Assembly (NCBI GenBank): GCA_030762935.1
Contig: CM060899.1
Span: forward strand, 15,173,001 to 15,237,000
Source of the DNA: Hymenopus coronatus
Taxonomy: Eukaryota > Arthropoda > Insecta > Mantodea > Hymenopodidae
Direction: 5' to 3'
Length of the DNA: 64,000 nt
In this document: piece by piece, positions 34,890 through 46,689 of the stretch
Layout of the letters: every line of letters starts with the position of its first letter
Numbering within the stretch: the first letter of the stretch is position 1
The notes under the pieces: generated by a model
What the model saw: only the letters and a program-made list of their open reading frames with translations
Databases searched by the model: none
What the model was told of the DNA's origin: nothing
Translations under genes and position numbers: made by a program

Positions 34890-36560
34890 TATATGGACTT
34901 TTCCGTTGTAGGGCTTAAGAGCGACGCTTCACCTCGGCTGAGTAGTATGGTTTTGCAGGCTACTTCGCGGCATGGCTCCTGTGGGTATCCTGTCTCAGGA
35001 TCACATTCCCGGTTACCCTTGTAGGAAATACATATAGGCTCACAGTGCTCCATTCCAATATGAACTCCAGCAGGGCCTACTGCTCCACAGCTAAGTTGGC
35101 ACCTGACACCGTCATGAGTTGGTAAAGCCATCTGGGTGTTCGCGTATGTAGACTCATAGCCACGTTAGGTCTAATTGCAGCTGAACCCGTGCTTACTAAT
35201 GTCTGGCATAGATTTCGTTGACTACAAGCATCTCCGATGAGGCCGTTGTACACCCTTCTACCTAGGGGATATAGCGTCACTTGAGGTGTTACTGATAAAG
35301 CACCCCTCCGTCTGCTGGCGGTTTTTATGAGAGAGCAGTCTGTCGCTAAGTGTCCTGGCTCACCACACCACTGAAAGTCGACGTCTCTGTCTCTTTCGTA
35401 GGGAATACACCTTGAAGTCCTTGTGGAACGTTTTGTGTCGCCAAGCATAAGGTGGTATTGTGTCTCGGTGTCAGACACTCCATCGACAAGAAGTAGGTGG
35501 GTTCGTGGAACACATAAGTTGGTGGTAGGTTCTTGAGGACTTTGTTCAACAGTTGCTCAATTGCCAGGGTGAACTCCAGCATTATCTCCGCTAGATGTTG
35601 CAACCTTAAGCTGACTACGATAGGCTGCAGTCAGATGATGGTTCCTGAAGCGGTTCTCGAGGGTCTCCGAGATCTTTCGGGACATCATCGATATGGGAAT
35701 CGCATTCAGTACCTCTGCCACCCGTCCCTGGAGGCTTGCTATGAGTTTTGTGGCATTCCTCTTCTACTGACCATCCTTTGTGGTGGCAAACTGTGGAGTA
35801 TGGCTTTGAAGGAGAGCGTTTGTATGAACTTGGGTGCCTTAATGCGTGCAAATGTTGTTTCACATGTCATCGTCACAACCTTCAAGTCTCTTAGGCTTCC
35901 ATTAGCATCTTTTGCATTGTGTTCAGTTGCTTTGCTCTTCTGTCAATGCTTCCCTACAGGACATGAAGTAATTCACTGAGGTTTTCGGGGCCGTGCCATG
36001 GCTGAGTGGTTAGATCTCTCGCCTCTCACCTAGACGGCCGGGGTTCCATCCCAAGAGATTTGTGGAGGACAAAGAGACGCAGAGGCGGGTTTTCTCTAGG
36101 TTCTCCGGTTTCCGCCGCCATGGCATTCCACCGTTGCTCCATTGCATTTCATGTATCAGCAGTGCCATCGCCTGCGGTGGCACAAGTAGCAAAAGCGGGA
36201 GTTAAACCCTACCAAAAAAACTTGAGTTTTCCAGGACATTAACATATTCTTTGATGTGTTCCCGGGTGCTAAGGCATTGGGCAAAGTTTTCATCCTTCTA
36301 CGTCGTCTCTCATGCTGGTTAGCTGTTCATTGATTTTAGTCAATATCTTCTACAGAACCTCCATTCCGCATTCTATCTTTTCCATTTTTTCTGTTACAGA
36401 TTTCCTTTCCATTTTCATTTTCTCCATTCCAGTTTTCATGTTCTTTATTTCTTCAAGTATAGCTTTCATCATCTCCTCCATAATCGCGAGAATTCTGGCT
36501 CCTAACACCGGTGTAACAAAAACTGTTTATTTGTCATCAAACTGATTACAGCCTGCTTTT
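34890..36560 (-). pseudogene. Ty3/gypsy-type gag (and protease start) relic
   Basis: On the minus strand, 36,545-36,312 encodes a charged, coiled-coil-like stretch (MEEMMKAILEEIKNMKTGME) typical of the gag N-terminus in insect gypsy elements. After an inserted SINE the frame sense resumes (LENLSELLHVL). The capsid-like part at 35,880-35,480 (ERPSLQ..., LEFTLAIEQLLNKVL, VDGVSDTETQYHLMLGD) leads into a zinc knuckle near 35,370 (WCGEPGHLATDC, first Cys changed). A protease-start-like segment MTVSGANLAVEQ follows near 35,110. No LTR, reverse transcriptase or integrase is seen. Stops and shifts make it a fossil. Confidence 0.7.
35987..36221 (+). mobile_element. tRNA-derived SINE (copy S2), full length
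   Basis: Plus-strand copy with tRNA-like head GCCATGGCTGAGTGG and a B-box variant (GGTTCCATCCC), ending in an A-run at 36,214-36,220. The flanks TGAGGTTTTC (35,977-35,986) and TTGAGTTTTCC (36,222-36,232) look like a TSD with one indel. It sits inside the gypsy gag relic. Confidence 0.85.
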
Positions 36561-36859
36561 AAATAGCTGTGTTTTGTAATCATTCTGCAGTAAATCTCCT
36601 TTTCACTTACGCGGTGGTGACGATACGCTTCACTGATGTTTACGCCCGATAGCAATACATAGCATAGATGTGAAAGAACCTTCTGAAAGCACAGGTATTA
36701 AACTCGCCGGTATGTAACAATCACAACTGCGACGACAAAAGATCCTACCACCGCACACACTAACAATGTGTGTAACAATGGATGCCAACAATCAGGTATG
36801 ACTTCCAAAGCAAGCCGCAAACGTACGTTTGGCAATTATAGCTGCAGAGTGTAGTCACA

Positions 36860-37081
36860 GGCCACACCGTAGCCGAGTAGTTAGACCACTCGCCTAGATG
36901 GCCCGGCTTCGATCGCAGGGGGGATTTGTGGTGGATAAATCGGCAGAGGAGTGGGTTTTCTCCGGTTTCACCCACCATCACATTCCACTGATGCTCTATT
37001 TTAATTGGATGTATGATCAGTGTCATTGCAAGCGGTACAATTTGTAGTAAAAGCGGGAGTTAAACACTATATAAAAGAGGC
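36860..37081 (+). mobile_element. tRNA-derived SINE (copy S3)
   Basis: Head GCCACACCGTAGCCGAGTAG with B box GCTTCGATCGC, body as in S1 with a short deletion, ending in AAACACTATATAAAAGAGG. Bounded by a perfect 9-bp TSD, GTAGTCACA, at 36,851-36,859 and 37,082-37,090. Confidence 0.9.
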
Positions 37082-37179
37082 GTAGTCACAATATCTATAA
37101 AATTCTACATCCTCATATACTTAACTGAACCTTTAAAAGAAAATTAATCTTTTATCAAAAAATTATTGAAGATTGTTCC

Positions 37180-37560
37180 CTTGTGGGACATTCCACCTTT
37201 GAATGGCTACAATCAATTCTCATACCTTACATAAGGTGAGAACATGATCTCTATACCAGCTAAAATCAATGATCATAACTTGTATATGCTGATAACTGGC
37301 CCACTCATGATCTTATAACAATCTATACCTATGATCAATGCTTATTCCTTAAATAAGCTTATAAGTGATTATCTATGTAACATGCTAAATCTGGCTATGT
37401 TCAATTCTAATACCTTGTATAAGCTGATAAAATTATCTTTATCAATTTCTACAGTAGGTATAAATCAATGCTGATACATGGTATAAGCTGTTAGCATTAT
37501 CTCCATAAAATTGAACACTAGCTATAAATAATACTTTGTATAAATTGATAACTGTCTAGA
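37180..37560. repeat. Degenerate tandem repeat, unit about 60-70 bp
   Basis: Variants of TCAATTCTCATACCTTACATAAG, ATAAGCTGATAAC and ATTATCTCTAT recur five to six times with much divergence. There is no coding potential. Confidence 0.6.
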
Positions 37561-37949
37561 GTCTCTCACTTTTTTATATTTATGAACTTGAATTTAGATT
37601 TTAAGTAAAATAACTTAAATATTATTGTTAAGCAACAATTGGTTTTGCACTCAAAAAGTATTGAATTAACAATCTTTCTTATTGGGGTAAGAAGCAAATT
37701 AATTGTAATCTGAATATTATTAGTTGTTTGGTTGCAAAAGTTCCAAACAAATTGCTTGTATAATACAGAAATTTTTATCAAAGTTGAGCACTATCAGCAT
37801 CAGGGTTGAAAAAAATATCTAAGACTAATAAACACAAGACACGAGATAGAAAGGTATGCATGTGATTCTTGTATAGGTAAAACACTCTGTAAAAAGTGAA
37901 TCTCCCATATCTTGTTTCAATGGAACAACTTCTATGATATACTTTTTTG

Positions 37950-38170
37950 TTAGTGCTTAATACCTGCTTTTGGTACTTATGGCACTGCAGGCAATGACAT
38001 TGATGATACATGGAATGAAGATGGAGCACCAGTGGAATGCAATGATGGGGGAAACCTGAGAACCCTGTGCTGCTTTGTCCAACACAAATCTCACCTGCAG
38101 TGGCTTGGGATCGAACCCAGACCATCTAGGTGAGAGGCGAGCGATCTAACCACTCGGCCACGGCACGGGC
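37950..38170 (-). mobile_element. tRNA-derived SINE (copy S4)
   Basis: Minus-strand copy: the head at 38,168-38,095 keeps TGGCCGAGTGG and GGTTCGATCCC, and the body runs to 37,950 (AAGCAGGTATTAAGCACTAA). TSDs are not clear. Confidence 0.85.
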
Positions 38171-38624
38171 ATCTTCTTGATTAGATAAAGCCTGTATTTG
38201 GAAAAATTGCATTTTAGGTTGTTATTTGTTTCTGCACATCATACAGTAAAACTTATGTTTAAAGTGATTTTAATTCATTAATTTAATTTTAGTGCATAAA
38301 AAATACTGCACTTCAAGAAAATATGCACTTATCTGATTATGGATAGCATAATTATAGTGAATATATAACCGAATTTCCAACAAAATATATGAACAGGAAA
38401 GGGCCAAACAATATAAAGCGCTAAATATAGCAAGGGGAGAATCAGAAATCAGAAGCAACACTCCAGATGCATTCAAACATTTTCCCAAATTAGGAGTAAT
38501 ATTGCTCCCTCTATACCAGTAAAGTTGTGTCATTAGCAAGACATGTGAACAGTCTGAGTCAAAAGGGTACTTGAGTACATGGTACTGAACAGAGACCACA
38601 TATATATTATATATACACTTAGGT

Positions 38625-38815
38625 GGGCTGTAGTTGATCTTAAGTGACTGCATGTGGGATTTGTTGTGAACAAAGCACACAGGGGTGGATTATCTCCAGG
38701 TTCTGTGGTATCCCCTGTCATTGTATTCTACCAGTGCTATCTTCATTCCATGTATTATCACTGCCATCACCTACAGTGCCATTAGTAATAAAAGTGGGCA
38801 CTAAACACTATATAT
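38625..38815 (+). mobile_element. SINE fragment (copy S5), 5' truncated
   Basis: Begins inside the tRNA-derived head (TTAAGTGACTGCATGTGGG) and runs through the body to AAAGTGGGCACTAAACACTA. The A box is lost. Confidence 0.75.
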
Positions 38816-38984
38816 GTATTTTATAAAGTTATAGAACTACCTAAATGTTAAAGGAAATAAAACCTTGGTTTTACAGTACACTATTTGATATGCAAAAACA
38901 AAGTATATATTATGAAGTCACTGTGGAAACTAAGTGCTAACTGAAATCAACACAGCCTTGTGGTTTAAATGTAAAATTATTTCC

Positions 38985-38990
38985 TTTATT
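38985..38990 (-). terminator. Candidate polyadenylation signal of zinc-finger gene 1
   Basis: AATAAA on the minus strand, about 223 bp downstream of the stop codon at 39,213-39,215. Chosen by position only. Cleavage was not tested. Confidence 0.45.
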
Positions 38991-39212
38991 TCATCAGAGT
39001 ACACTTGAAGGGGATAAGCATGAAATTGCATAGTTTTAGGCTAAAAAAACGCATAAGAAAATGGTATGTTTATGTGACTGCCAATGGGCGTTTCAGGAGG
39101 TTCTTGAAACTAAAGTATTGTAATGTTATTCAATTTAATTAATTTTAATCATCAACTGTAACCACAAGTATTTTGGTTTTGGAAGCCTTATGTCTGTATA
39201 TGTCAATTTATA

Positions 39213-40917
39213 TTACTTGTGGGACTTAACATGTTCATGAGTCAATCTATGTCTATTCAAATTTGACATCCGAGAAAAATACTTATCACATGTATCACAT
39301 TTGTGTGGCTTTATACCTTCATGAGTCAATTTATGGCTTTTCAAGTGAGCCACTTGAGTAAAACTCTTCCAACAAAGATCACACTTGTGTGGCTTTATGC
39401 CTTCATGATTCAATTTATGGCTTTTCAGGTCAGTCAGTTCTGTAAAACACATCCCACAAATACCACATTTGTGTGGTTTTATGCCTTCATGAATCCATTT
39501 ATGTTGTTTCAAATCTTTTAACTTACCAAAATATTTCCCACAAGTATCACACTTAATTGACTTTATAACTTCATGGGCCAATTTATGTCTTTTCAAATAA
39601 GCCAATCGAGTGAAGCAGTTTCCACAAATATCACACTTGTGGGGCTTAACATCCTCATGAATCAACTTATGTGTATTCAAATCTGTCATTCGAGTAAAAC
39701 ACTTCCCACAAGTATCACACTTGTGTGGCTTTATGCCTTGATGAGTCAATTTATGTCTGTTCAAACTTGACATCAGAGTGAAATACTTCCCACATGTATC
39801 ACACCTGTGGGGCTTTATGCCTTTATGAGTCAGTGTATGTATATTCAAATCAGTAATCTGAGTAAAACACCTCCCACAAGTATCACACTTGTGGGGTCTT
39901 ATTCCTTCATGAGTCCATTTATGTCGTTTCAAAACTGTTAAATGACTAAAAAATTTCCCACAAGTATCACACTGGTGCTTCTTAATGTATTCATGAGTTA
40001 ATTTATGCATGTTCAGACGTGTCATTCGAGTAAAGCACTTCCCACAGGTATTGCATTTGTGGGACTTTGTGCCTTCATGAGTCAATTTATGCATTTTCAA
40101 ATCTGTTATCCGAGTAAAACACTTCCCACATGTATCACACTTGTGGGGCTTTATGCCTTCATGAATCAATTTGTGTGTATTCAAATGTGACATTTGAGTA
40201 AAATACTTCCCACAAGTATTACACTTGTGGGGCTTTATGCCTTCATGAATCAATCTGTGTGTATTCAAATGTGACATTTGAGTAAAATACTTACCACAAG
40301 TATCACATTTGTGGGGCTTTATGCCTTCATGAATAAATTTATGTTGTTTTAAAAATGTTAAAAGACTAAAACATTTACCACAAGTATCACACTTGTGGGG
40401 CTTTATGCCTTCATGAGTCAATTTATGTCTTTTCAAAACTCTCATCCTGGTATAACATTTCCCACAAGTATCACACTTATGTGGTTTTAAGGCTTCATGA
40501 GTCAATTTATGTCTTTTCAAAACTTTGATCTTGGTAAAAGATTTGCCACAGGTATCACACTTGTGTAACTTAATGGCTTCATGAGTCAATGTATGTCTTT
40601 TCAAAGCTGTGACACCAGTAAAACGCCTCTCACAAATAGCACACTTGTAAGGCATATTGCTCTTGTGAATGAATTTGTGTGTGTTTAAATCTGATGGTGA
40701 TGTATATATCTTGTCACAATTTTCACAATTGTAATTTCTATGCTTGTTGTCTTTAACCAAAACCGATTCCTTATAAGAATTTTTCTCATTCATATCACAG
40801 AACTGTATGTTATTGTGCTGAGGGAAATTGCTATATTTCGAGCATGCAGAGTTACTGAACATTTGCACATTTACTGAAGATATTTCTGGTGCATCTATTT
40901 CTTTATTCATGCATAAC
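39213..40917 (-). CDS. Zinc-finger gene 1, terminal exon with 18 C2H2 fingers
   Basis: The exon opens after a good acceptor (TTTCCATTTCAG, then G at 40,917) and ends at the TAA at 39,213-39,215. It encodes 567 residues plus the split arginine codon shared with the 41-nt exon. A short acidic linker is followed by 18 C2H2 fingers spaced exactly 28 residues apart (residues about 228-726 of the predicted 733). Most follow HKCDTCGKCFTRxxxLxxHKLTH. The linkers are mostly HEGIKPHKC rather than the common TGEKPY. All Cys and His ligands appear intact, and no stop or shift is present. Such poly-finger proteins normally bind DNA in the nucleus. The target is unknown. Upstream codons of the same frame before 40,917 are intronic. 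Confidence 0.93.
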
Positions 40918-43129
40918 CTGAAATGGAAATATAATTTATAATTACTAAAATATAACAAAACAAATATTCTAAATATGCATATATTACCCTCATATTGCTG
41001 TAGCAAACCTAGATGTCAATTTTATCAGAGATGTATGCAGGTCATATAAATCATAATTGTCATCTTGTAGATCACATCTAGGTATTGAATATCTGTAAAC
41101 CAGAATGAGCACTAATTGGTACCATTCTCATCCAATTTTTACTCACTCATCAAATGAGCTAGATAACAGCATAATGAAAAGGTCTATAATCCTCCTCCTA
41201 TTCAGAGGGATACAGCTAAAAATATTTTCTGCCAGATAATGAGAAAAACAATAAAATAATCAGATATTTTAACTGTCATAATCAAAATACATTGAACTTG
41301 TGCATATACATAACACGGTCTCCATGGCATACATGAGGACTTCAAGTCCTAACACACACTACCAAATGTAAGGGAACAATAAATAAATACTTCGGTGACA
41401 ATAGTATCTTTTAAGCTGGAAGAAAATGTACACACTATACACAGAGTTATTTATAAAATGAAAACTTTACTTCGTATTAATCTTATTGAAAATAGAATAT
41501 TTCTTTTCCTTCCTCTGCTGAGTACAATAAAACCTACTAAACATATACTTTGAAATCTAGCATATTTAAACCTTTGGTCCCTCAAACATTTTAGCCCTTA
41601 GGTAGAACCTATATATTTCATAAAGTTACTGTTATACCATTCTGCTTTCTATACTGCCCTGCACTCTTCTCCCTTGTGTTCCTAAAATTTATTCCCAGCA
41701 CTTTAATTGTTACAGTACCTTTGGTTAAATCATCTCATTTTTCATTTCATTTATCATATCTCCATCTTTTAGCCACAACAAAACTTATTAAATACAATAT
41801 TTAATGTATGCAATTATTTATAAGTGATTTAAGAATAATAGTTTTGTGCAAAGCATACTGTTTTAAACAGATCAAAAATATTTACTTATTTCTTCCTCAC
41901 ACAAATTGTTTTAATTGTATATACATGCTAAAAACCTGTGTCCTTTAATTCACACATATATCTTCTCTTCTCTATATTTTACACCCTCTATATTGCTCTG
42001 TTCAAACTATACTATTACTGATTTCATCTGATAGCCAACTATCAAACTTCTAAGTCATTTACTAGCTTCCCAAACTAACGCTCTCTTCCCATCATATATT
42101 TTAAGAACTGTATGAGTATTTTCTTAAGATGTAGTTTTAAACCTGTGTACAAATATTTCAAATTCTGTCCACTATTATGTGCTTTTTCTTTACACTTTAT
42201 AAGTCTGTGACAAACTCCTGGACAAATACACATATCACTATAACATATTTTGAGTAATTAATCTAACTTTGGTATCCCTCAGATTTCTATTTTGCATAAC
42301 AACTTTAACTTAACTACTGCTTCATAAAGTATTTCACTGTCACTTTGGGGTTTATGTAAACATTTGTTATGATTAGTTTTCCTTGCATTTGAATGTATTT
42401 GACATCATGGTGTTGAAAAAAATTACTTACAGTAATTAGAAAAGCTCACTCACTCTATTGGTTTTCCATTTATAAACTATATATTTTAATAATTTATAGA
42501 ATATCCTTACATAACATACTGATTTATTCCTTGTCTTTTTCAGTGCAGTAAAACTTTATTTATATGTTTTCAAAGGATCTTAGGGAAAAGAAAACGTTAT
42601 AAATGAAAGCATACATTAGACAATGGAAAAATGGATGGATATAGAAGAAACAAAGTTGTTCAACTTTGTATTAGAAAAAATACTGTGATGCACTATATAA
42701 AAACTATATTTAATAACAACCTCTGAATTCTGTCTTCAACTGTTTATAAGACAGCACATAGTGATAAATGAACTACTAACATCAGCAGGTATCTTTGTTG
42801 GTTGTCAGCCGCTAAGTATCTTCACAAATATTAAACAGGCACATGTTCTCTATATGGTACAAATAAACAGAAATGTTCATAAATATATCAATGGCATGAA
42901 TACATAAGTGAGGATTGTGTGCAAAAACACAGAAGTTATTGCCTTAAAACAAAACACATAGATCAAATACAATAAATATTTAAAACAAGCATCTGACTCT
43001 GCATTAGAACATTACAAGCATCTTGATAAAAGTAATTTAGAATTTTTGTAACAGTATATTTGTGCAGTCTGTATTCTTTTTTATGTTAATACTATATCAC
43101 TTACACTAATAGACATCATTGCGCATGAG

Positions 43130-44280
43130 AATCATGACATCCCCATGAGAACAGAGCCCTACTCCAGTATAAGATTGGAATGAGCTGGGACATAACGGTA
43201 CACAACAAAAGGATCATAGGGCAAAGCTTCTTCTCCTGTAAACAGATGACCAAGGGGGGTCATACTAGTGCAGCTAAAGCTGCAGTTCAGGTCTATGGGA
43301 GCAAACACCACGAGCATTCGTCAACAGAGCCATCGGAAAGACGCTAGAAACGTTGGATAGGCAAGGTAGAACTAAGTAATGGTTAAGGTGGCCAGTAAAG
43401 CTTTATGTACTTGGCTAGTAGAATGCAAACGGGCCTTCGATTGCTTATCAGCCAGCTTTTGCTTCTTCCGAGAATGCACATGAGGGGTGTTGACAGATAG
43501 TGGACTAGGTGAGAGCTTACATACGGATTGTGATGGAGATTCAGTTGAAATGGATAGCTTTCACGGTGAAGTCTGTGGTGTGGGTCATTGAAGTAATGTG
43601 GTAGAGCTCAGCAACATGTCCATTTGTGAAGACGCGTCTACAGGTGGTGCGGTTAGAATGGCGACAGAAGTCCCAGGAGTATGGCAATCTGTGGAGGCAT
43701 AGCCTAAGGTGGTCGCAGGCTGAAGCTGTTGATAGTGGCGTCAAGCCTCCAGAAAAGTTACATAATTAAAAAAATTATTAATTATTAAAATATTAAACCT
43801 AAAAAAAAAATAAATCATTTAAGTGTAACATCTCCTACTATATAATCCTCGATTCACAGTTCCTGTATTACCTTTTCCTCTAAAACCTGTGGCATGGCTG
43901 TGAACTAGATGGGTGATTCCCGCGGCAGTGGACGCAACAAGTCTCTCGGGGACAGACACCTTCACCATTTTTAGGCTGGCTGCAATGTTCACAGGTGACA
44001 TCAAATGTACACCGAGTTTGTGTATGACAAAACCATTGACACTGAAAACAGCGCATTGCATTTGGCACATATGGTCACACAGAAACGCTTCATAACCACA
44101 ATACAAAATCTCAGGTAAAGTGGTACTGTTGAAGGTTAAAAGTAACATATGCAGTACTACTGACTGTCCATCATGTTTTCCAGGAAGATAATATACTTGG
44201 CACACATGCTGGTCAGTTAAATTTGTGACAATATCTGCATCAGAAAGACCATCTAAACTGTGAAACCAGCCCTAATTGTA
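43130..44280 (-). pseudogene. Family B I-type element relic, copy B2 (ORF1 and start of ORF2)
   Basis: Minus reading: the ORF1 core at 44,205-44,090 (VYYLPGKHDGQSVVLHMLLLTF, TTLPEILYCGY), then zinc knuckles in another frame at 44,068-43,880 (AMRCFQCQWFCHTQTRC, CEHC, CCVHCRGNHPSSSQPC). A C-terminal part follows that matches B1 at 239-540. Near 43,330-43,190 there is an endonuclease start with PLVICLQEKKLCP. Frame breaks occur throughout. It lies inside intron 2 of gene 1 in the same orientation as the gene. Confidence 0.75.
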
Positions 44281-44503
44281 TAAAAGGTGCTTAGCTCTTC
44301 TAAAGACTTCAATTTGATTATATAAATGCAAAATACAAAATATATACATAAAATAAAATTTGTGGTATCTACAGAAATTCTGCCATGGCCTCAACAAACA
44401 AAACCTATAAATATGAACCATAACTTAAGCTTTACTTTATATACAAGTAGAAGGAAATGCAAACTTTGTTGGCTGTCCACACAAAATATTCCAGTCCTGT
44501 AGT

Positions 44504-44556
44504 AGTAGGTAGTGTTTAACACCTGCTTTAACTACTTATGGCACTGCAGGCAGATT
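44504..44556 (-). mobile_element. SINE 3'-end fragment (copy S6)
   Basis: TAGTGTTTAACACCTGCTTTAACTACTTATGGCACTGCAGGC matches the 3' end of the SINE family in minus orientation. Head and most of the body are absent. Confidence 0.7.
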
Positions 44557-44869
44557 GCCGTCCTGAACTCGATATGTACAGTACCTAAATCTTAAGGCCA
44601 TATTTGATATAATGAAAGATAAATGTAAAGTGTTTGTTTTGCAATGCATAAGATGCCAGACAAAAACAACACATATAATACTTTCTTCAAAAATAAGAAA
44701 TGCTCATTTTCTTTGCTGTGTGTCAGCATGATAACCTTATAGTTTACACATAAAGTATGGATTATTAAATAAGGAGACACATTCTAATTTTGCTTTAAAG
44801 TGTCCTCAACCGAACGACTTCCAAACTGGGTGAGCTAAACATCATCCTTGGATCCTCTCTTGGTGGCTA

Positions 44870-45400
44870 AATGAACTTACACTTCGGATAGTCTTCTGCA
44901 TTGACATGCAAATACATAGAGCTGATTTTGAATGTTTTTAATCTTCTCCCAGATCTTTAATTCACTATGGTTGCAAGCAATGTTTAGTAGTGAGACACTG
45001 CAAATTTGTCTGTTTCCTTGTTTTTTAACTGTCTAAAGTGCTCTTTTAATTTAGTTTCAATGATCCTTATAGTCAGGTCAATATATACCCTTTCACACTC
45101 TTACAACTGGATTCTGTGAACACCAAATTTCTTTTTATCTCAAATTTTCTCTATTTTATTTGATATACTTAAGTTCCGATACTGTAGTTGTTTCTTAGTG
45201 GTCATAACTGTATAAACATTCTTTTAAACTTTTTTGGAACTGCTTAGTGGCTATGGGGTGCTAAGTAGAGCATTTATATATGGTGTCATTTTTACCTTTT
45301 AAAAGTGCAGTGGGTTTTATTTGGTTTTGGTTTTTAAACTTCTAATTCTTGTGTCCATTATTTCTGTGCTAAAACCACTACATACTGCAGTTTTATTTCT
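44870..45400 (-). pseudogene. Penelope-like element relic, GIY-YIG endonuclease end
   Basis: The minus strand from about 45,125 reads GVHRIQL, then a stop, ECERVYIDLTIRIIETKLKEHF, RQLKNKETDKFAVSHY, then another stop. This matches the GIY-YIG pattern of Penelope-like elements (GVYKIxC, CxxxYIGQTGRxxxTRxKEH), with YIG changed to YID. RT C-terminal-like sequence lies upstream (45,400-45,130). Several stops. The reverse transcriptase core was not found upstream on this strand. Confidence 0.6.
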
Positions 45401-45699
45401 TCATATTCTTTTTTTATTAAGAGGTATTTTAATGCATATTAATAAAAATATTTATGTTATCTTGGATTATAGCCATCTGCCTTGACATAATTATATGCAT
45501 GTATAGGTATCCTGAATATGCCAAACCTTTTTTAATAATTCTTATATGTAGGAAGGGAAGCATACAATTTTTTTATTCTTCAGCTGTGAATTACATGGAA
45601 AACTTTTGTAGATATAACAACTTCAAGGCATCCTTGATTAGTTTTCCATTACTATGCCACACTGTCATCAACATATTTAAATATGTGTGGGATTGCTGA

Positions 45700-45830
45700 C
45701 AAGATGTCTTACCAGCATTTGTATAAATCACACTATTTTCACATTTTATGGAAAATATTTCTAACACACATCAGGACTACCTATGGGCAACCCACTATCC
45801 CCTTTCCTGCTGAAGTTAAAACAAGTCATT
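45700..45830 (+). pseudogene. Possible Penelope-like RT fragment
   Basis: The plus strand at 45,777-45,825 reads LPMGNPLSPFLLKLK, close to the LPMGNPLSP motif of Penelope-like reverse transcriptases, preceded by ITLFSHFMENI. The orientation is opposite to the GIY-YIG relic at 44.9-45.4 kb, so it would be a separate or inverted fragment. Only a short match. Confidence 0.35.
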
Positions 45831-46689
45831 TTGAGCACCCCTAACACAAAAACATACCCACACATTTTACTGAGTAAGATAAAATTTTCAGTACAAACTT
45901 CAGCTTTCATGGTTGGAGTCCAGATTAATAAATGCATTTCTATTTCCTGGGCTAATAGGCTATTGCCCAGAAGTCATTGATGAGACCAATATTTTGCCAA
46001 TGACTGGAATTGGCATCTTCAGGGCAAGGTGAGCTGAAGTCCAAGCTGGTTAGAGCTTCAATTCAGGAGCTATGACAGGTGAACTCTTATAGTATAGGTG
46101 GGCAGAATTTATTGTAAGGATTTCTGCATACTGAGTAACTTGCATCAATTGGAGGGATTGGGCTGGACAAGTGATATGACTTCTCTTGTTTAAAGCTAAG
46201 ATCTTTTTCAAGACAGGTATTTCACATGTTTTTTGCCACGAGACCTCAACAGCATGATTCGTCTAAGAAATATTCTGCTGTATTGGGTTACCACTGAATC
46301 TACACAGGAAACAGGACACCAACTTCATATAGAAACTGATGAGGAAAACACTGGAGTAACTTGGAGTGCACCAGATGTGCACAACTACTCTTCACCCACA
46401 ATAGACAATATACTTGAGCACTAATTGACTCTAGAAGGCTGTGGCAAATCACCAGAGAGACTGTGGTATCACAGTGCCATTTTTCTTGCTGGGCTACAGC
46501 TCTTCAACTAAAGGGATGATGTCATCCTATCTTGGTCAGCTTGGTGTTCAGCTATTATGGGACCTAATATTTGGGAGTCCCCTTGGAACAGCCAGTAATT
46601 GACTATATGGAACATCTTGTACAATGTTTACATGACAACATTCATGTTAACACATCCAGGTAGCAAGCAATCTGAAGAAAGCCAATTAC

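Noticed and set aside
36005..36075. Possible functional tRNA gene
   Set aside because: The A and B boxes belong to a SINE head with a SINE body, tail and TSD attached. The acceptor stem does not close.
39303..40190. Plus-strand frames opposite the zinc-finger exon (MSQFMAFQVSHLSKTLPT-like)
   Set aside because: Antisense shadows of the tandem 84-bp finger units.
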